NCBI GenBank assembly: GCA_020466095.1
Contig: CM035808.1
Location: 26,181,508 to 26,245,507 of the forward strand
Direction: 5' to 3'
DNA: 64,000 nucleotides
Source of the DNA: Chlorops oryzae
Taxonomy: Eukaryota; Arthropoda; Insecta; Diptera; Chloropidae
The notes under the pieces are model-generated. The model made no database searches and was not told the DNA's origin. It saw only the letters and a list, made by a program, of their open reading frames with translations. Position numbers and translations under genes: made by a program. This document shows, one piece after another, positions 1 to 12,890 of this stretch (within the stretch, counting starts at the first letter, position 1; each line of letters begins with the position of its first letter).

Positions 1-828
1 AATCACATAAAAAGGATTTGCCTTTAAATTGCGTGTGGTAAGCGAGATGGTTTGTCTCTCTGACAAGAACTGAGCTTGTGTCATTTGAAGTTTTTATTTA
101 TTTTATTTTTTATTTTAATTTTTTTATTTCTTTATTCGAGCTTCTTGTTTTGTTAAACGAAATCCTTTTTTTCTTTATGCTTTTTTATTGGTCTTTTTTT
201 TTTTTGTTTTTTTGGTCGCATAGAAGCATGGTGTGATAAATGATAATGTTTATCTGCTGTGAAGTGACGGGCTACCATTTTTCCATGGTTTGACTTTTTG
301 ACGAAAGCAAATTGGTCTGAAAACACATTACAAAATGGGTCCAAATATGAAAGAAAAAAAAAAATTTATTTCTTGTGATGGCAGGAAAAGACGGAGCTCA
401 AACAATGAAATCAAAAATTTTGAATTTTTCAAATTTAATGAGGATCGTCATTGGTTTTTTAAAGTCGATTCTTTTATTCGGTTAAGCTTTTAGATGATAA
501 ATGCCTTCAAATAAGAATTGACTTGTTATTTCAGGCCATAGTAGTTTAAAGACTCGAAAGTATGGCTATCCTTTCTGTATTTGACTAAGCAAATTGCTAC
601 CATCTACCTTGACCGTGATATACGTTTACGTTTCCGAACTCTCAAATAATCCGCTAATGCAAGCTGAATTTAATTAAGGGAATTAGTAAAATATCAGATC
701 ACTTTAGCAACTCACAAGGACTTCCAAAATCCATTTCTAAAATTAGTATTTTTAGAGGACCTTGTGAATTTTCCAACTATTTGAGAAATAATTTTTTAAA
801 TATCTAAAATGTTTGTTAAAAATTGTCG
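1..828. other. AT-rich intergenic DNA, no gene seen
   Basis: AT-rich sequence with long T and A runs (about 95-200 and 350-370). Short open frames here have low-complexity K/H-rich translations and no splice or start context worth calling. I see no repeat end or promoter. Confidence 0.6.
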
Positions 829-1022
829 CCGTAGTTGGTTGATATGTCAGTTTACAGAGTGAGAGGCTCCCAGCTACGATCGCGGATGTTTGTGTCGTTT
901 TTTCTGTTTCTGTTTATCTTTGATTTCCTACTTTTCGTGGTATTTAAACGGGCCCATGTGAAGCCTAAGTGTATCGTCCTTCATGGATGCAGACAAATTA
1001 ACTTTACCTAACCTAACCTAGC
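829..1022 (+). repeat. tRNA-derived SINE, family 2, copy 1
   Basis: Starts CCGTAGTTGGTTGA, a polymerase III A-box-like head, and ends in a CTAACC tandem tail (about 1004-1022). The same order of blocks occurs on the minus strand at 2486-2677. The 3' block GGTATTTAAACGGGCC then GCCTAAGTG matches the tail shared by the other SINE family and by the LINE ending at 39217. The B-box region is degenerate in this copy. Confidence 0.6.
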
Positions 1023-2165
1023 TAAGAAAATAACAAGCAGTCCCGAAAGTATGCTCAGGAATATTTCTTTCGAAGCTATTCTTAAGAGCTTTAAAATTCA
1101 ACTGCCATTCAGAAGAATATACTAAACTAATTTCCCAGGGAAAAATGAAAGCGTTCATTTTAAAAACGTGTTTATTCTACTTCGACTTATTTCCATAATT
1201 TATTTAAATTCATTTTAATTGCTTGTCAATTTTCAATAAATTTAATTTTTTGCAATTGTGTAACGAACACAATGCCAAGCGCGCTGCCGACGAAGCCACG
1301 CCACAACGGAGACAAAGCAATAAATTTCGACGAATTTCCAAAGAACACATAAAAAAGCGAATTTCGGTATGAGAACGGAGCCGTAGCAATTTCATTTGTG
1401 TGCGTGTGTCTGTGTGCCCATAGGATACATTGGGGCAAAATACAAGCTGCTCTATCAGGGATAATGACCATGAATAACGGAAAACCGGAAAAGGCAGAGC
1501 CTCCAAACGTTCAGCCATTTGTTTGCATACATGTGTAGCCATAAATAAAACCGAAAATAAAAATTGAAAAAATAAAGTGTGTACATCTATTTATATATTT
1601 ATTTATATATTTATATACATATCTATATATATATATATATATGTTTATATAAATATATACATGAGCATGGAAACGTAAAAATCAAATTGGAAAACAAAAC
1701 AAGGCGAGAACGTTGAAAGGGAAATTTATACGAAACACGAATTTTTCAGTTGAATGCGGCAGCAGCGGAAACAATACAAAATTCGTTTTAGCACATTTAC
1801 ATTTGTTCGTGGCAGAAGATATCCACTTGCAAACGGAATGGGAAGTATCTCAGAAGAGAACAACCCACACAGATGCACACACACACACACACACATAGAC
1901 CTTTCTCTCAACATAGATTACAAGTAATATCTGCTAAGAGCAACACTTGTCGTTGTTATACATTTGCAATGCGATACACGTCGTGCCCCGGAAATACTGA
2001 ATCTTGTTTCGAATATCGTTCAGCTGGGTGGGCCCATGAGCGTTTCCATGGAATCATTCAGGCCTCAACTAAATAAATCCAATAAAACAGGTCAGATAGA
2101 AACGATCGAGCTCTCTCGTATCTATTAGGCCGTCTGATATGGTGTTGGTATAATGCATGGACCGT
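1023..2165. other. intergenic DNA with microsatellites
   Basis: Contains a (TA)n-rich stretch at about 1590-1665 and a (CA)n run at 1873-1898. Open frames on both strands at 1210-1542 and 1713-2076 show no conserved domain and are interrupted by simple repeats. No gene is called. Confidence 0.55.
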
Positions 2166-2450
2166 GTCACAATTCGATGAAGAATTTGGCTATGAGTTGC
2201 TTTCCGTATTCCCCAACATTTGGCCTCAAGTGAATATTTTCTGTTTGCACGCCTCAAGAGGATGTTCATGGGGAACGAGTTTGGTTCTAGCGCGAAAGTA
2301 ATCGACCAAAAAGAAGGGAGTTTTGAAGGTCTCGACAAATCCTGCTACAAATCTGGTTTAGAAAAGTTAGACAGGCGCTGGAGTGACTGTATAGCCCTCG
2401 AAGGAAACTATGTTGATGAATACAGCCCAATTTTAAATAAAAAAAAAATT
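2166..2450 (+). pseudogene. mariner transposase C-terminal relic
   Basis: A decayed DD34D mariner transposase end. From 2220 one frame reads LASSEYFLFARLKRMFMGNE and later CIALEGNYVDE, the typical C-terminus of mariner transposases just after the third catalytic Asp motif. In the upstream 50 bases the usual HPPYSPDLAP motif is scrambled by a frameshift and substitutions. The rest of the element, both terminal repeats included, is not recognisable. It is more diverged than the mariners at 23469 and 39981, so it is probably older and of a different lineage. Confidence 0.75.
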
Positions 2451-2485
2451 TTTTTTTTTAAACCAAAAGCTTTTCAGACGACCTC

Positions 2486-2677
2486 TTGGTTAGTTGGCTT
2501 GGATGCCACCAATGGCGATACACTTAGGCCTCACAAAAGGCCAGTTGTGATACAACGAAAATGGGAAAACAAAGAAGAACAGAAACTGAAAAAATAATAC
2601 AACTGACATCCACATCCGAGCTGGGAGTTGAATGCAGACAGTCTCCCATCGTAAGATGACTTCTCAACCAACTACGG
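2486..2677 (-). repeat. tRNA-derived SINE, family 2, copy 2
   Basis: Read on the minus strand, the head CCGTAGTTGGTTGAGAAGTC (A-box-like) is followed about 45 bases later by GCATTCAACTCCC (B-box-like), a T-rich body, and the shared tail blocks GTATCACAA and GGCCTAAGTG. It abuts the mariner relic. Family 2 copies are also seen at 829-1022 and, as a tail only, at 42718-42835. Confidence 0.65.
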
Positions 2678-3882
2678 TTGGAGTACCTGAGTTTTGTTTT
2701 ATTACAAGAATAACTTAGAAAATTCACAAAGCCTTCTTAAATCCCTCTTAAATTCATCCCGCGCTTAATTAAGTATTTTTAGTGGTAAAAGTACTCATTT
2801 TAGCTTGGGATAAAATTAAAATGGATTTTAGATTAATGTAAATTGCCTAACTATGTTGATCCTTTCGTCCATATTCAATTATTTTTACTGAGAGTTTCCA
2901 TTCAAATAATCAGTGAGAGAATCAAACTTGCCAATAAACATTTTAAAGGCCTTTTTCGACCTTCGAGTTCAAGCCTGGACATATCGAATGCCACGTATGT
3001 GAATTACACTTCACATACACATTTATTGAATTTTCGCCTTTACTGTTTGACTGTACCTACTGCCTGCTGGGAATTCCTTTCGTTTGATTTTTCTTTTTCA
3101 ATCGGAATAACTACCTTTTTGGTCATTTGCCTCAAGAAAAGCAAAAAAAAAAAAAAAAACAGAAAAGAAACGAACTATAAGAAAAAAAAAAAAAAGACCA
3201 ACATTTTGCGAAAGGAAACAATAAAATAATTCAGTTCGGCTTCAGCGGCTTTTTAAAAGAATTATGTGCCCACGATTTCTTGCCAATAAACAAACGCATA
3301 GATACAGTGCTACTTCGTCGTGCGTCGTTCTGCCCTCAAGCCGAGCGAATCGCTTTTGGCAAACCAATTTAGGTCGGCTTCTCGGGAATTATTACATTAA
3401 CCTTAATTCAAGTTGGTTGATCCTTAAGGCGTGGTGGAGGCGGGGTGTAGTTAACAAGAGCCGTGCCAAGTATTGTGGTCAGGTAATTCCTCGTTGGGGT
3501 CGTTTATCTCATTAATTGACTTGCTAAATGCGATTGAAAATAATTGCGCACCAAGCAAAGCAATTGTATGGCATGTCAATTACAATTGAATTGGAATTGT
3601 CTTGTTATTGGCTGCTTCATTGGACGTCATTAGTAACAAGAACTGTTATTGAAGATTGTTAAGGTTTTAAATATTGCCATGAATAACCTAAAGCAATTTG
3701 AACTACTTTTCAGCTAGTTCATAAAAAAATATTAATTTTCATTGCGAAAAAGCCATTCCCACAACAAATGGTACCAAGTATAGATCTGTCATGGTCTATC
3801 TGAGGCCATTTGTTGAAGTTTTGTCAATTTAAGGGCAATAGTTAATATAGTAGGAATTTCTCCCGACTATTTTTTGATACTT
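2678..3882. other. intergenic DNA, nothing recognised
   Basis: AT-rich with two adenine-rich tracts (3144-3160 and 3182-3195). Open frames at 2843-3229 and 3264-3515 have no recognisable domain, signal peptide or splice structure. No gene is called. Confidence 0.5.
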
Positions 3883-4446
3883 AGGGTACCTGCAGACAAG
3901 CGGCATGTCTGCGGTGCGGTACCCTTCATGCAGTGAAGGGTTCATGTAGCCACTTATAGCGAAAAAAATTTTTTGTCCCAATTATCCAATATTTCATGTA
4001 GAAAAGGGTTAACAAAACAATTGGACACGAAAAAAAATTTTTTTTTCTTCTCATTTTATATATCATGCAATAGAGGGTTAAAGTTTAATTTAAAACTTAT
4101 TCGTCGAAAGAAGCGTCCATCTTCCCGCAAACATTCAACAAAATTGTCCTTTTACAACTTTTGTTGGGATATTTTTAATTTTTTACATCCCAGAGTTCTG
4201 GGTATTCCTTCTCATATGATATCAATGGTTCGATATCAATACCGTCCGTCATTATGCCGCTCGTCTGCAGTCACCCTTTTCTCAACGAATACTTCTACAA
4301 CGCAAAACCGCGCGGTACCGCTGCGCCGCAGAAAATATGCGGCAAAAATTTTCCGCTAGTCACCACTCGTGTGAAGGCTTACATTCATTTCTGTATACTT
4401 TGAAACGCACCGCTCCGCAAAAAACCGCTCCTCTGCAGGTACCCCT
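3883..4446. mobile_element. short terminal-inverted-repeat element (~560 bp)
   Basis: The left end AGGGTACCTGCAGACAAGCG pairs with the right end, which read in reverse is AGGGGTACCTGCAGAGGAGCG. The interior is GC-rich near both ends (GCGGTGCGGTACC, GCGCGGTACCGC) and AT-rich in the middle, with no transposase. It is a non-autonomous element of unknown superfamily; no clear target duplication was found. Confidence 0.6.
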
Positions 4447-7400
4447 AGAGTCAAGTCGATTCTCATGATTGAAACTTTTGTCAATTTTAAATTGTTACAC
4501 ATCTCAATAAATAAATTTCGCTCCCTTTTGGTAACTTATCATTAGAGAGGAAAACATTTCACAGCATACTTTTAGGAAATTGAATTTTTTTTATCAAATG
4601 AGAATTATCGTTCAACTAAATGAACTTGTTCTTTAATTTCCATAGCTTGTCGAATTTATAACCAAATAATTTAATATGAACTCAAACGAAATTACCAGCC
4701 ACAAGTTGCGACTCGTAATTACGAATGCGAACTTTCATGTTCCTCATCGTGTATACCCGTGGGTGACAAAGTCTTCTCTATACTGATCATTTCAAAGGCA
4801 AAACATTTTAAAACTTTTCCCATAACTTCACTCAAAAATTCTCGTGCGCTGTGAGTTGTTTTCATCTGTTTCCAACCAACCAAAAAAAACAAAAAACAAC
4901 AACAAAATGATATATAAAGGCTGTTGAAGCATACACATGCGTCTGTCGCTATATGTTAAATTGGAAAAGTTTTTGCTAACAAATTCATTTTTCTCCTTCG
5001 CAAACTCACAGCGATTCGTTCGCAGGTTCAACTTTTTGAATTGGAAACATTTCAACATGTCTCATTTACACGTAGTCGCAAAGGCGAACTTTCATTACGA
5101 ATGCCCGAGTGCATTTTCAGTTGTCTGTATAAAGAACGACACATGACTGAACCTCCCAAATAAAACTCCCCAAAAAAAATGGAGTGCTGCCATTTGTGAA
5201 AATTGAGTTTCTTAATAGCTTGGATTTCATTTTTTCGTTCAACCATTTAGAAGCATTGAGCACATTACCATATTCATGCCTTAAGTAGGTACATATTTAT
5301 TTTTCAAAGTCTTTTCATTAACATACTTTTCGAAAGTTATCTAATATCGAATGAGCTTTAGTAAATGAGAGTACCTTGAGAATTCCCATTTTATTAATTA
5401 CTACATTTCAATGCCTCATGTCTAAACTTAAACGAACAGGCAACTCAATATGCTTGAAACACAAACGGTCTCAGCTGCGTATGAGCAACGCCATTCAACC
5501 GTCGCGGGCATTACGTATACGACCTGGACAACTATGAAATGAACATTACACCCTAATTTCGCATCATATGCAATTTGCTTAAGCATTTTCCATCCATACC
5601 CATAACAACAAAATGCTAACGAGCTTTTTATTCACTTTTTCGAGAAACGACTCAGCGAACTGCAGGACCGTCTGCAACTAATTATACATAGTGTTGCTAG
5701 CTTTCACTGTGATGTGACTTTTGGTGAATTTTACTTAAATAAAATCCTATAGAATGTACATGTATAGGAGTAGGTTATATATATACATATATAAATAGAT
5801 GTGAATATTTTTCAAAATTTTTCTGTCTATGTGGGGTGTTGAATGCTGGAAAAAAAACATTTTATTTTATGGAAAACTTTTTCTGTCTGTCTAAAATTGT
5901 TTACACGATGAAACTTTTTTATTCCAACTTTTTTTTTTTTTTTTTTTTGCGCGACATTATAGTTGCCTTTCATTCTTTCTGTGGCTCGCTCGCTTACACA
6001 GCTTAATGAGGGTAAAATCGCTTAAGTGCCAGTGCAAATATTGTTGCGCATTAATGTGCGTTAACTTGAAAGTTAATGCTCGTTGGCATTAAGAAGGGCA
6101 CAGTTTTCTCCTTCAAAAAAAATTCTCTTTCACAAAATAAAATAAACTGTAAGCATGATTAAAATTTTAATAAGTTTTGAATTGGCTTGTTGACAACGCT
6201 CTAAGGGTAGCATTAAAGCTTTTAAAGAAACTGCTCTGTTATTTTGATGCGAGAGTCTTCACCGAAAAAATGATTAAGGCCAATGGAATGGATATAGATA
6301 ATGATTGTCCACAAGTTAACAAGCAACATCTTTCGTTATAACAACTTCATGAAGGTACATGAAACTTTCTTTTTCTCACGGAATTTAGGTTAATCTCAAT
6401 CTTGTGTCAGTTATTTAAGATCTCCTTAATTACTTTAAGGATCAACAAACATAATACCTAGTGAAAGCAATACCATTTGGCACATATTTGCATAAACTTT
6501 TGAATACTCTTGTCTTATCCTCTTACCCCGACTGTCGACTCTCCACTTGAGTTGCGGAATTTCATGTTCGTGCATTAATTAAAATCTCGTGCAATTGTCG
6601 TGATTGAATTGTCCATGTGTACGTACAGCTTACGTGCAGCTGCCCTTATCAACTAAGTAAATATTAAACTGCATTGTTCTGTTGTTGTAGTCCACTGTTC
6701 ATTAGTACTCTTGACCGGACTCTTGAAAGCCCCACCATGTACGGCCGTGTCATTTACAATGTTAATGAAAATTTATGTATTTTCACTGCTTTAACAATAA
6801 ATTTTAAGTCAAATTACCATACAACAGTAGCTTTATTGACAGAAACTTTAATACTCGAGCTTTTCTGATAAGCACAAAAAACTTTTTCTCTTTTGTGCTT
6901 GTATTTTATTAATTGTTGGTACTTTGTAATGTTGATTTTTAATCAGAACTGCTACGCTTAACAATAATTCCAGAATGTAAAAGTAATTAAAATTTATGAA
7001 ATGCAATTATGCTTAAAACAGAAGCTTATGCAAGCGTAAAATTTTATTTTATGCTTCAACAGCGCAGCCATTTCATGCTCTCATAAACTGTGAAAACAAC
7101 TCGATACACTCCAAATATATTTATACTTTAAGCGATTTGGCACACTTAAGCAAAAGCTTTTCTCATCGTGAAGTAATTGAAAAAAGAAGAAGTTTTTCAT
7201 ACTGTTTCACTAAAAATTTGTTCAAATTCTAATTCGGTCTGGAAGGCAGTCTATTGTTTATTTTTTTGTATTCACTTTTTTAAGCCGAAGACTAAATTGT
7301 AATCATAATGTTGAGGTCACGAGATACGTTGACGACATCCTTGAGGATTAAGCAATAGCGAAAATAAGTGAATCTGATACCCAAGCCAGAAAAAAGTAGA

Positions 7401-7492
7401 GCATGACCTTAATTCAATAAAATCCTTGTCTTGGTCGAGGAATACGGGACCAGGACCAAGGAGAAGAAATACAACTGCTAAGTAGAGATGGG
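4447..7492. other. intergenic DNA, no gene seen
   Basis: About 3 kb without a supportable gene. It holds a short TA-rich microsatellite (about 5775-5800) and a T run at 5930-5948. Open frames at 4828-5246 and 6674-6868 are unremarkable on both strands. Confidence 0.5.
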
Positions 7493-7574
7493 TGGTATTT
7501 GAAAATGTATCGACTTCGATATTATCAATCAACCGAAGGATATCTACCAAGAAATTATATCGATATATCGACAG

Positions 7575-8151
7575 TAGAATTGTAAAATATTGTTACTATT
7601 CGGTAAAAAGTAACGACTACTGTAGTCAGTAATCAATAACGTCTCGTTACTGATGGAAGTATCTCGTTACTTGTACTTTTTTGCACACATGCCAGCTGAT
7701 GATTTCCGTACTAAAATAATGGGTCCGCAAAACAGTATGGCAGTAGAGTGAGTTGATATTTGATTACTAACTACTGAATGAAGAGTCAAAGAGCATGAGG
7801 GAGTTTTGATTACTTTATCAACCTTGAGTTCATATAGAACTATAGCTGCAACTTCGGCCAAATTTTGGCGTGAGTCACCATGTTTTGGTAAAAAAGTTCA
7901 ACTGTGGTGAATCACGCCATAGCTCACACTATAGTTTGGTGAACCACGTAATAGAAGTGTGGTGTACCACGTCAAACCTTTTGGCCGAAGTAGCAGCTAT
8001 AGTTCTATATGCTTGAGTTATTCAATGAATGAATGAACAATATTTAGAAAAATAGAACGAGTACTTAGTAACGAGTAATTAGTAACGATTACTTCACCAA
8101 AAATAACGAATACACCCGAGTAGTGTAAAGTTTTGCATTTTTACAGCTCTA
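7575..8151. mobile_element. nested hAT-like element with perfect 8-bp duplication
   Basis: Flanked by a perfect direct repeat ATCGACAG (7567-7574 and 8152-8159). Ends are TAGAATTGTAAAA on the left and, read inward from the right, TAGAGCTGTAAAA. The interior has repeated GTAACGA-type motifs near both ends. No coding capacity. The 8-bp duplication and TAGAGNTG-type terminus point to the hAT superfamily. Confidence 0.75.
7831..8011. mobile_element. 181-bp hairpin hAT-like MITE inside the nested element
   Basis: Starts CATATAGAACTATAGCTGC and ends with its near-perfect reverse complement, the arms running on through ACTTCGGCCAAA. It is flanked by a perfect 8-bp direct repeat CTTGAGTT (7823-7830 and 8012-8019). 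The whole unit can fold into a long hairpin. Confidence 0.85.
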
Positions 8152-8169
8152 ATCGACAGTTTTATTCTC

Positions 8170-9003
8170 ATTATATTGTCCCGGCTGGAAATTTTGACTA
8201 GATATTTCAATGACCCTGGTTAGATTTGCCAAGTTTATATCTTGGACCTGCCCAGTAAAGTCTAACCAGGCCCTTGCTAATTTGCTAGTGCTTTGGTTAG
8301 AATGTGCTTAACTAGTAATTTCTGTCTAGGATCTATCTAGATCTGCTAATCCTTTCCCAAGGTATCGTTTTGGGACTAGGCGAATTCAAAATAAAATTTT
8401 TCACATATCTGAGAGAGTTGTTATAATATTCAGTAGTAAAATAGAAGATACATTTTATTAATATGAAATCATATGTCAATCACTTTGTTTTGCATAAAGA
8501 TTTATTTTCGCGTCCCCATCGGGGGCTATTGGTCACGATATCACATCTGCGCAGCCCTGACGTTCAAAACGCAAAGTACACGCATTATATTTCCACGCAT
8601 TTAAACTAAGTGAGAATTATAAAAAAAAATTTGTCTCAAATTTTCTCGATCGGAAAAAAAATTCACATATAAACGGGCTTTAAATACTAAAATCTAGTGA
8701 GGTAGTGTCTAGATTTTTCCTAAGAAGCCCATTAAAGAGGCCCACGAAGACGCCAGGATAGAATTTTCATCCGGGCTTTAGTTAGAAAAAATGACATAGG
8801 CCCTGTCTAGATTATTAACGTCATCGCCAATTCTACCCAGCGCCTAAGTATGGCCAAGATAAGCCTAATCGAGGCAAGGTTTGTTAGTCCAGGGCCTGTC
8901 TAGACCCAGCCTATATTTATCTATATTGCGACAAATCTAGCTAGACCCAAGCTAATCACCAGACTTCTCTAGAAAATTTTCCAGCCGGAAAACAATATTT
9001 TTG
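8170..9003. mobile_element. nested TIR element with CTAGA-rich interior
   Basis: Left end TATTGTCCCGGCTGGAAATT and right end, read in reverse, TATTGTTTTCCGGCTGGAAA are inverted. The interior is full of short CTAGAC/GTCTAG words and has no transposase. The target duplication is unclear. It sits in the outer element beside, not inside, the 7575-8151 insertion. Confidence 0.6.
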
Positions 9004-9133
9004 ATCCCAAAATACTTTTCTTCGATGTTGGAGTTTTTATATCGATTTTTGATATATCGAGATTAAATAAATTGTTCGAAAATTTCGCATCGATGTTTAT
9101 AAAAATATCGACGATATTTTTAGTACATCTCTA

Positions 9134-11765
9134 CTTTTAAGACGCAAAAACTTAAATTTCCGGTTACCATTCCTATCAGTGCATTAAGTAATGGGCTTCA
9201 CTTTGACCCTCTGTAGCAATTAAATTTAAAATATTATGAAAACCCTATGCAAAACATTAATTATTTCCTTTGAATTGAAGGCAGTCACAAGCCACATTAA
9301 AATCCTTGGCGCTAGCTTAACTTCACGGAAATATTCGCTTTAGCTTTATATCACAAAAAAAAAAAATTGTACTTACAACTCGCTTTCGAAAAACTTTTTT
9401 CATTAAAAGAAAAAACGTAGATGTAAGAACAACTCCCGATGGCCTTGTCAAAATTCCTTCACATACCGAGACTAACAGAGCTAACTGCACATCACAATCA
9501 CGATGAAACATGGCAGAATGCCAATTGGAACTAGACTCAAAGAAGTACAATTGTTCCTGCGAACATGATGCAAATGCTGCAGCACAAATTGAATTGCAAA
9601 TTTTAAGTTGTCATTTTTTGTCACAAAAGGAATACACAGAGAGGAGTGCTATGCAAAAAGGAGAAAAGAAGAAAAGCTAATACAAAAAAAAAAAAAAAAA
9701 TAATAATAATAAAGTGGAATACCCAATACCATTTGGCTGCCAAATGAAGAACACTCGGACTGAAATGACCAAAAAGAGTGAATTTGGGTCATTGATTGCT
9801 TTGAAAATTAGTAGCCGCGATGGCCGACTGGCAATGCATCCGTTGAATGGGCGCTGTCATCAGTAACACGAACAATGACAATAGCACCGAATGGTTTCAA
9901 CTCTCACTGAAATTGCCCAATAAATCCATATACCTGTCGGTTGAACTGTGGGGGTCGGTGAAACATAAGGACGCCGAGAGCGAAGGAGGGTGGGAGTGAA
10001 AGGAAAATTCCATATGAACTAATAGATTATTCAGAAAAATGAATGAAGTGTCGGAAGTTTCCAGACGTTGCCTGCCCCATTTATTGCAGTGACAATTTTT
10101 ACAATACCTCTGTGGGCTATCACAACATTAGCGGACGGAAAAAATGCTTCCTTTTTACTTCGGCGGTTCTCTTTTGTTTATTTGATTCTTATTTCTCTTC
10201 TTTTTATATTGTATCGATTCCCACAGTTTGAATTCGTGGCATTGTTTAAATGCAAAAGTTTCTCTTTTTCGCCATTAAAAGAGATATTTTTTTTTGTGTC
10301 CTTTTCCCCTTCCGCTTTTTGCATACAATTTACAATGTGCAGTGGTTTTTTTTTTTTTTTGCTTATTTTGTGCAAAGTTTTTTCCTCCGTTCCTTTTATG
10401 CCGTACGCTGTAATCTGCTTACATTGCACCAGAATTAACACAAAAATTGGATAGCAATTTCATCAATAAAAGTTCGCATTTCATTTCGTTTTTGTTTTTT
10501 TTTTTTTATTCTCTTGATTGGAAGTTCATTTCATTTTGCGAAAGGGGACGAGTGCTATTATTTATTCTCCTTTTGTTTATAGATGAGAAAAAAGGTTTTT
10601 TCCTACACTAGTTTTGGTTGCAAAATTGTTCAATGAGTCTTCGGGGCACTATAGTTTTTTATTAATCGAACAGAACTAATTGAACACGCAAAAGTGGAAG
10701 AATGGAGTCCATAAGCTCGAAGGCACGCATCCGATGAGCATTGCCGAACACAATTGGAAATCACACAACAAGGTTTCAAAAAAAATATTTGTTTGGAATT
10801 TAAAATAATATTTCAGATTTCGAGCACTCAACTCAAAGATTATAATTTCTTATTTGCAGGTACAGTCAGCATGGGATGAAAGTACCATCAAAAATGGATG
10901 AGAATTGGTGTTGCAAAGATAAACACACGCTCTTGTGTGATTTTATCGAAATAATTTCAAATCATAATTTCAAAATTTGCAACACTTTTGCTGATGTAAC
11001 AAATTAATTTCAAAAATTCGCAGAATCGTAATAAGTAAAATCCGTATCATCCTTACAAATATTATCAAGTCTCTAATAACCTTTTGAGCTGCCACTCGAT
11101 AAGATACTTCAAGTCTTTCCGGTTGATTTTCTTGATGTTCTCAGAATTTCGACAATAACATATCCGAACGTTCGAAAAACAAGTGCCATGGCAACGTAAA
11201 GTGCACTCTCTTCTACACGACACTTAAGCCTCATTCGGGAGCGAAGCATTCAAGCACATAAAAACATTTCATACCTATTCATATACAGACATGCCCACCG
11301 TAAAAGGCTCAAGTGTTTGAATACATTCTCGAACGATTCTACACAATTGCGTTTGTTATTAGACTTTCGAAGGACTTTCGAGAGGACATCGATTGTTCTT
11401 CTTAAGCTTTATTATCTTCGTATTGGTTTTCTTTGAGTGCTATTTCGCCGTCGAAAAATTTTGAGAAGCATAATTCTTAGGAAAATTCCAGATAAGTAGA
11501 CGAGTGATAAATAAATCCCAGCAACTTTTTTTATTCGAAACGAAGGATCAAACTTTTTTATTCCAATAAAAGATATTTTTATGTATTTCGTATGTTAGGT
11601 AGTTGTCGAAAAAAACAATTTACTCTGTGTGACATTTTTTTGGTGATCGTGTAGGGTGTGGGATTTGATACCTTCTCGTAAAAGTACTTGGAAAAACATT
11701 AATTTCTGCATCATTAATTTTTCCAAATGGACTCATGATAAGAAAACGTCAGCCTTGGACAGTTT
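9134..11765. other. intergenic DNA, no gene seen
   Basis: AT-rich, with adenine and T tracts (9353-9366, 9686-9702, 10346-10360, 10494-10508). Overlapping open frames at 10043-10454 come from the T-rich composition. I see no repeat ends, splice-linked coding or promoter. Confidence 0.5.
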
Positions 11766-12890
11766 TATACCCGGCACACTCTGAGTCGAGGGTATATTGC
11801 GTTTGTGTGGTTGTGTGCAACACCCAGAACCAGCAGAGATTGACCATACAAAATGTATATACAGGGTGTCCCGTAGGTGAGTGCTTTTTTTACAGGGATG
11901 GTAGGGGAGGTCACGACGAACAAAAAATCGTATGGGAGGGGGGGTCCCAAATGCACCCCTGAGGAGTTATAGGGCCTTAAAGTTTTTAGGCAGTAATTCG
12001 AGAAAAAAAAATCTACCAACATATTGGTGTACTGTAAAAGAAAAAAAAACAGTATAACATATGTACCACCAATCTAAGTAAATTACGAGGATTTTGAAAA
12101 CAATTAGAAAAAGCATGTGTTAATATTAACACTTTTTCCATACATTTTCAGCATGGGACTACTTTGAATAATTAATTTAAAAAACAAAAAGTTCTCAAAC
12201 CCCAAAAAAATTGTTTGCGTCTTATTTGGAAAAGTTTCTGAAACCTATGGGGTACCAAATGAAAGGAAATCGATTGAGGATTGCGGAAAAAATGCAAAAG
12301 AATGGTGTAAATCGGACACTTTTCATACCAAAATGGCTGCCAAAGTTAAAACATTTAAATTTATTTTGTAATTTTTGACTTTGACCTTTTATTTCTCCCA
12401 CAATTGCTCAAATTTTTACGATGAATTCAATTTTGCCTTAAAGCTCACACAATAGGCTTTTAAAGGGCATAAAATTTTATCTTTTACAGTACACCAATAT
12501 GTTGGTAGATTTTTTTATCTCGAATTACTGCCTAAAAACTTTAAGGCCCTATAACTCCTCAGGGGTGCATTTGGGACCCACCCCCCCCCCCCCCTCCCAT
12601 ACGATTTTTTGTTCGTCGTGACCTCCCCTTCCATCCCTGTAAAAAAAAGCACTCACCTACGGGACACCCTGTAGAAATGATCAGCGTCACCAGGAGATTC
12701 GATTTAGACATGTCCGTCTGTCTGAATACAGTTTTCTTATCGAAGAAGTTGAGCTATCTTGACGAAATTTGGTATGCGTGCTCACGGGGACATGAGTAAG
12801 AACAAGTTCGAGAATGGACCCGATCGGAACATTTGTGGTGGTACCTCCAGTACTAGGGTCTGTAAGAAAATCACAAAAACTGCTCTAAAT
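11766..12890 (+). repeat. dispersed repeat family A, copy 1 (5' half), interrupted
   Basis: Begins TATACCCGGCACACTC, GAGGGTATATTGCGTTTGTG, then after an inserted element resumes with AATGATCAGCGTCACCAGGA, CATGTCCGTCTGTC, GACATGAGTAAGAACAAG and CCAGTACTAGGGTCTGT, and stops near AAACTGCTCTAAA. The same order recurs at 20408, 28975 and 35155. It has no coding frame. The superfamily is not identified. Confidence 0.8.
11862..12671. mobile_element. 810-bp foldback element with ~180-bp inverted repeats
   Basis: Ends CAGGGTGTCCCGTAGGTGAG and its reverse complement; the arms stay near-identical for about 180 bp each (11862-12045 and 12485-12671). It is flanked by TA on both sides (11860-11861 and 12672-12673), and removing it restores family A sequence as seen at 20495. 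The TA target and long arms suggest a Tc1/mariner-type non-autonomous element. The right arm has an expanded C run at 12582-12594. Confidence 0.85.

Larger units (their letters stand above)
7493..9133. mobile_element. outer hAT-like element hosting a nest of insertions
   Basis: The ends TAGAGATG (7493) and CATCTCTA (to 9133) are inverted and the flanks CTGCTAAG and CTTTTAAG match at 6 of 8 positions, as for an old hAT 8-bp duplication. The terminal parts are rich in TATCGATATATCGA motifs on both sides. Most of its length is other elements inserted inside it: 7575-8151, which itself carries 7831-8011, and 8170-9003. No transposase frame remains. Confidence 0.6.

Noticed and set aside
10043..10454. 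Overlapping Phe/Ser-rich frames of 62-128 codons
   Set aside because: They follow long T runs, have no signal peptide architecture beyond T-richness, and the opposite strand is also open.
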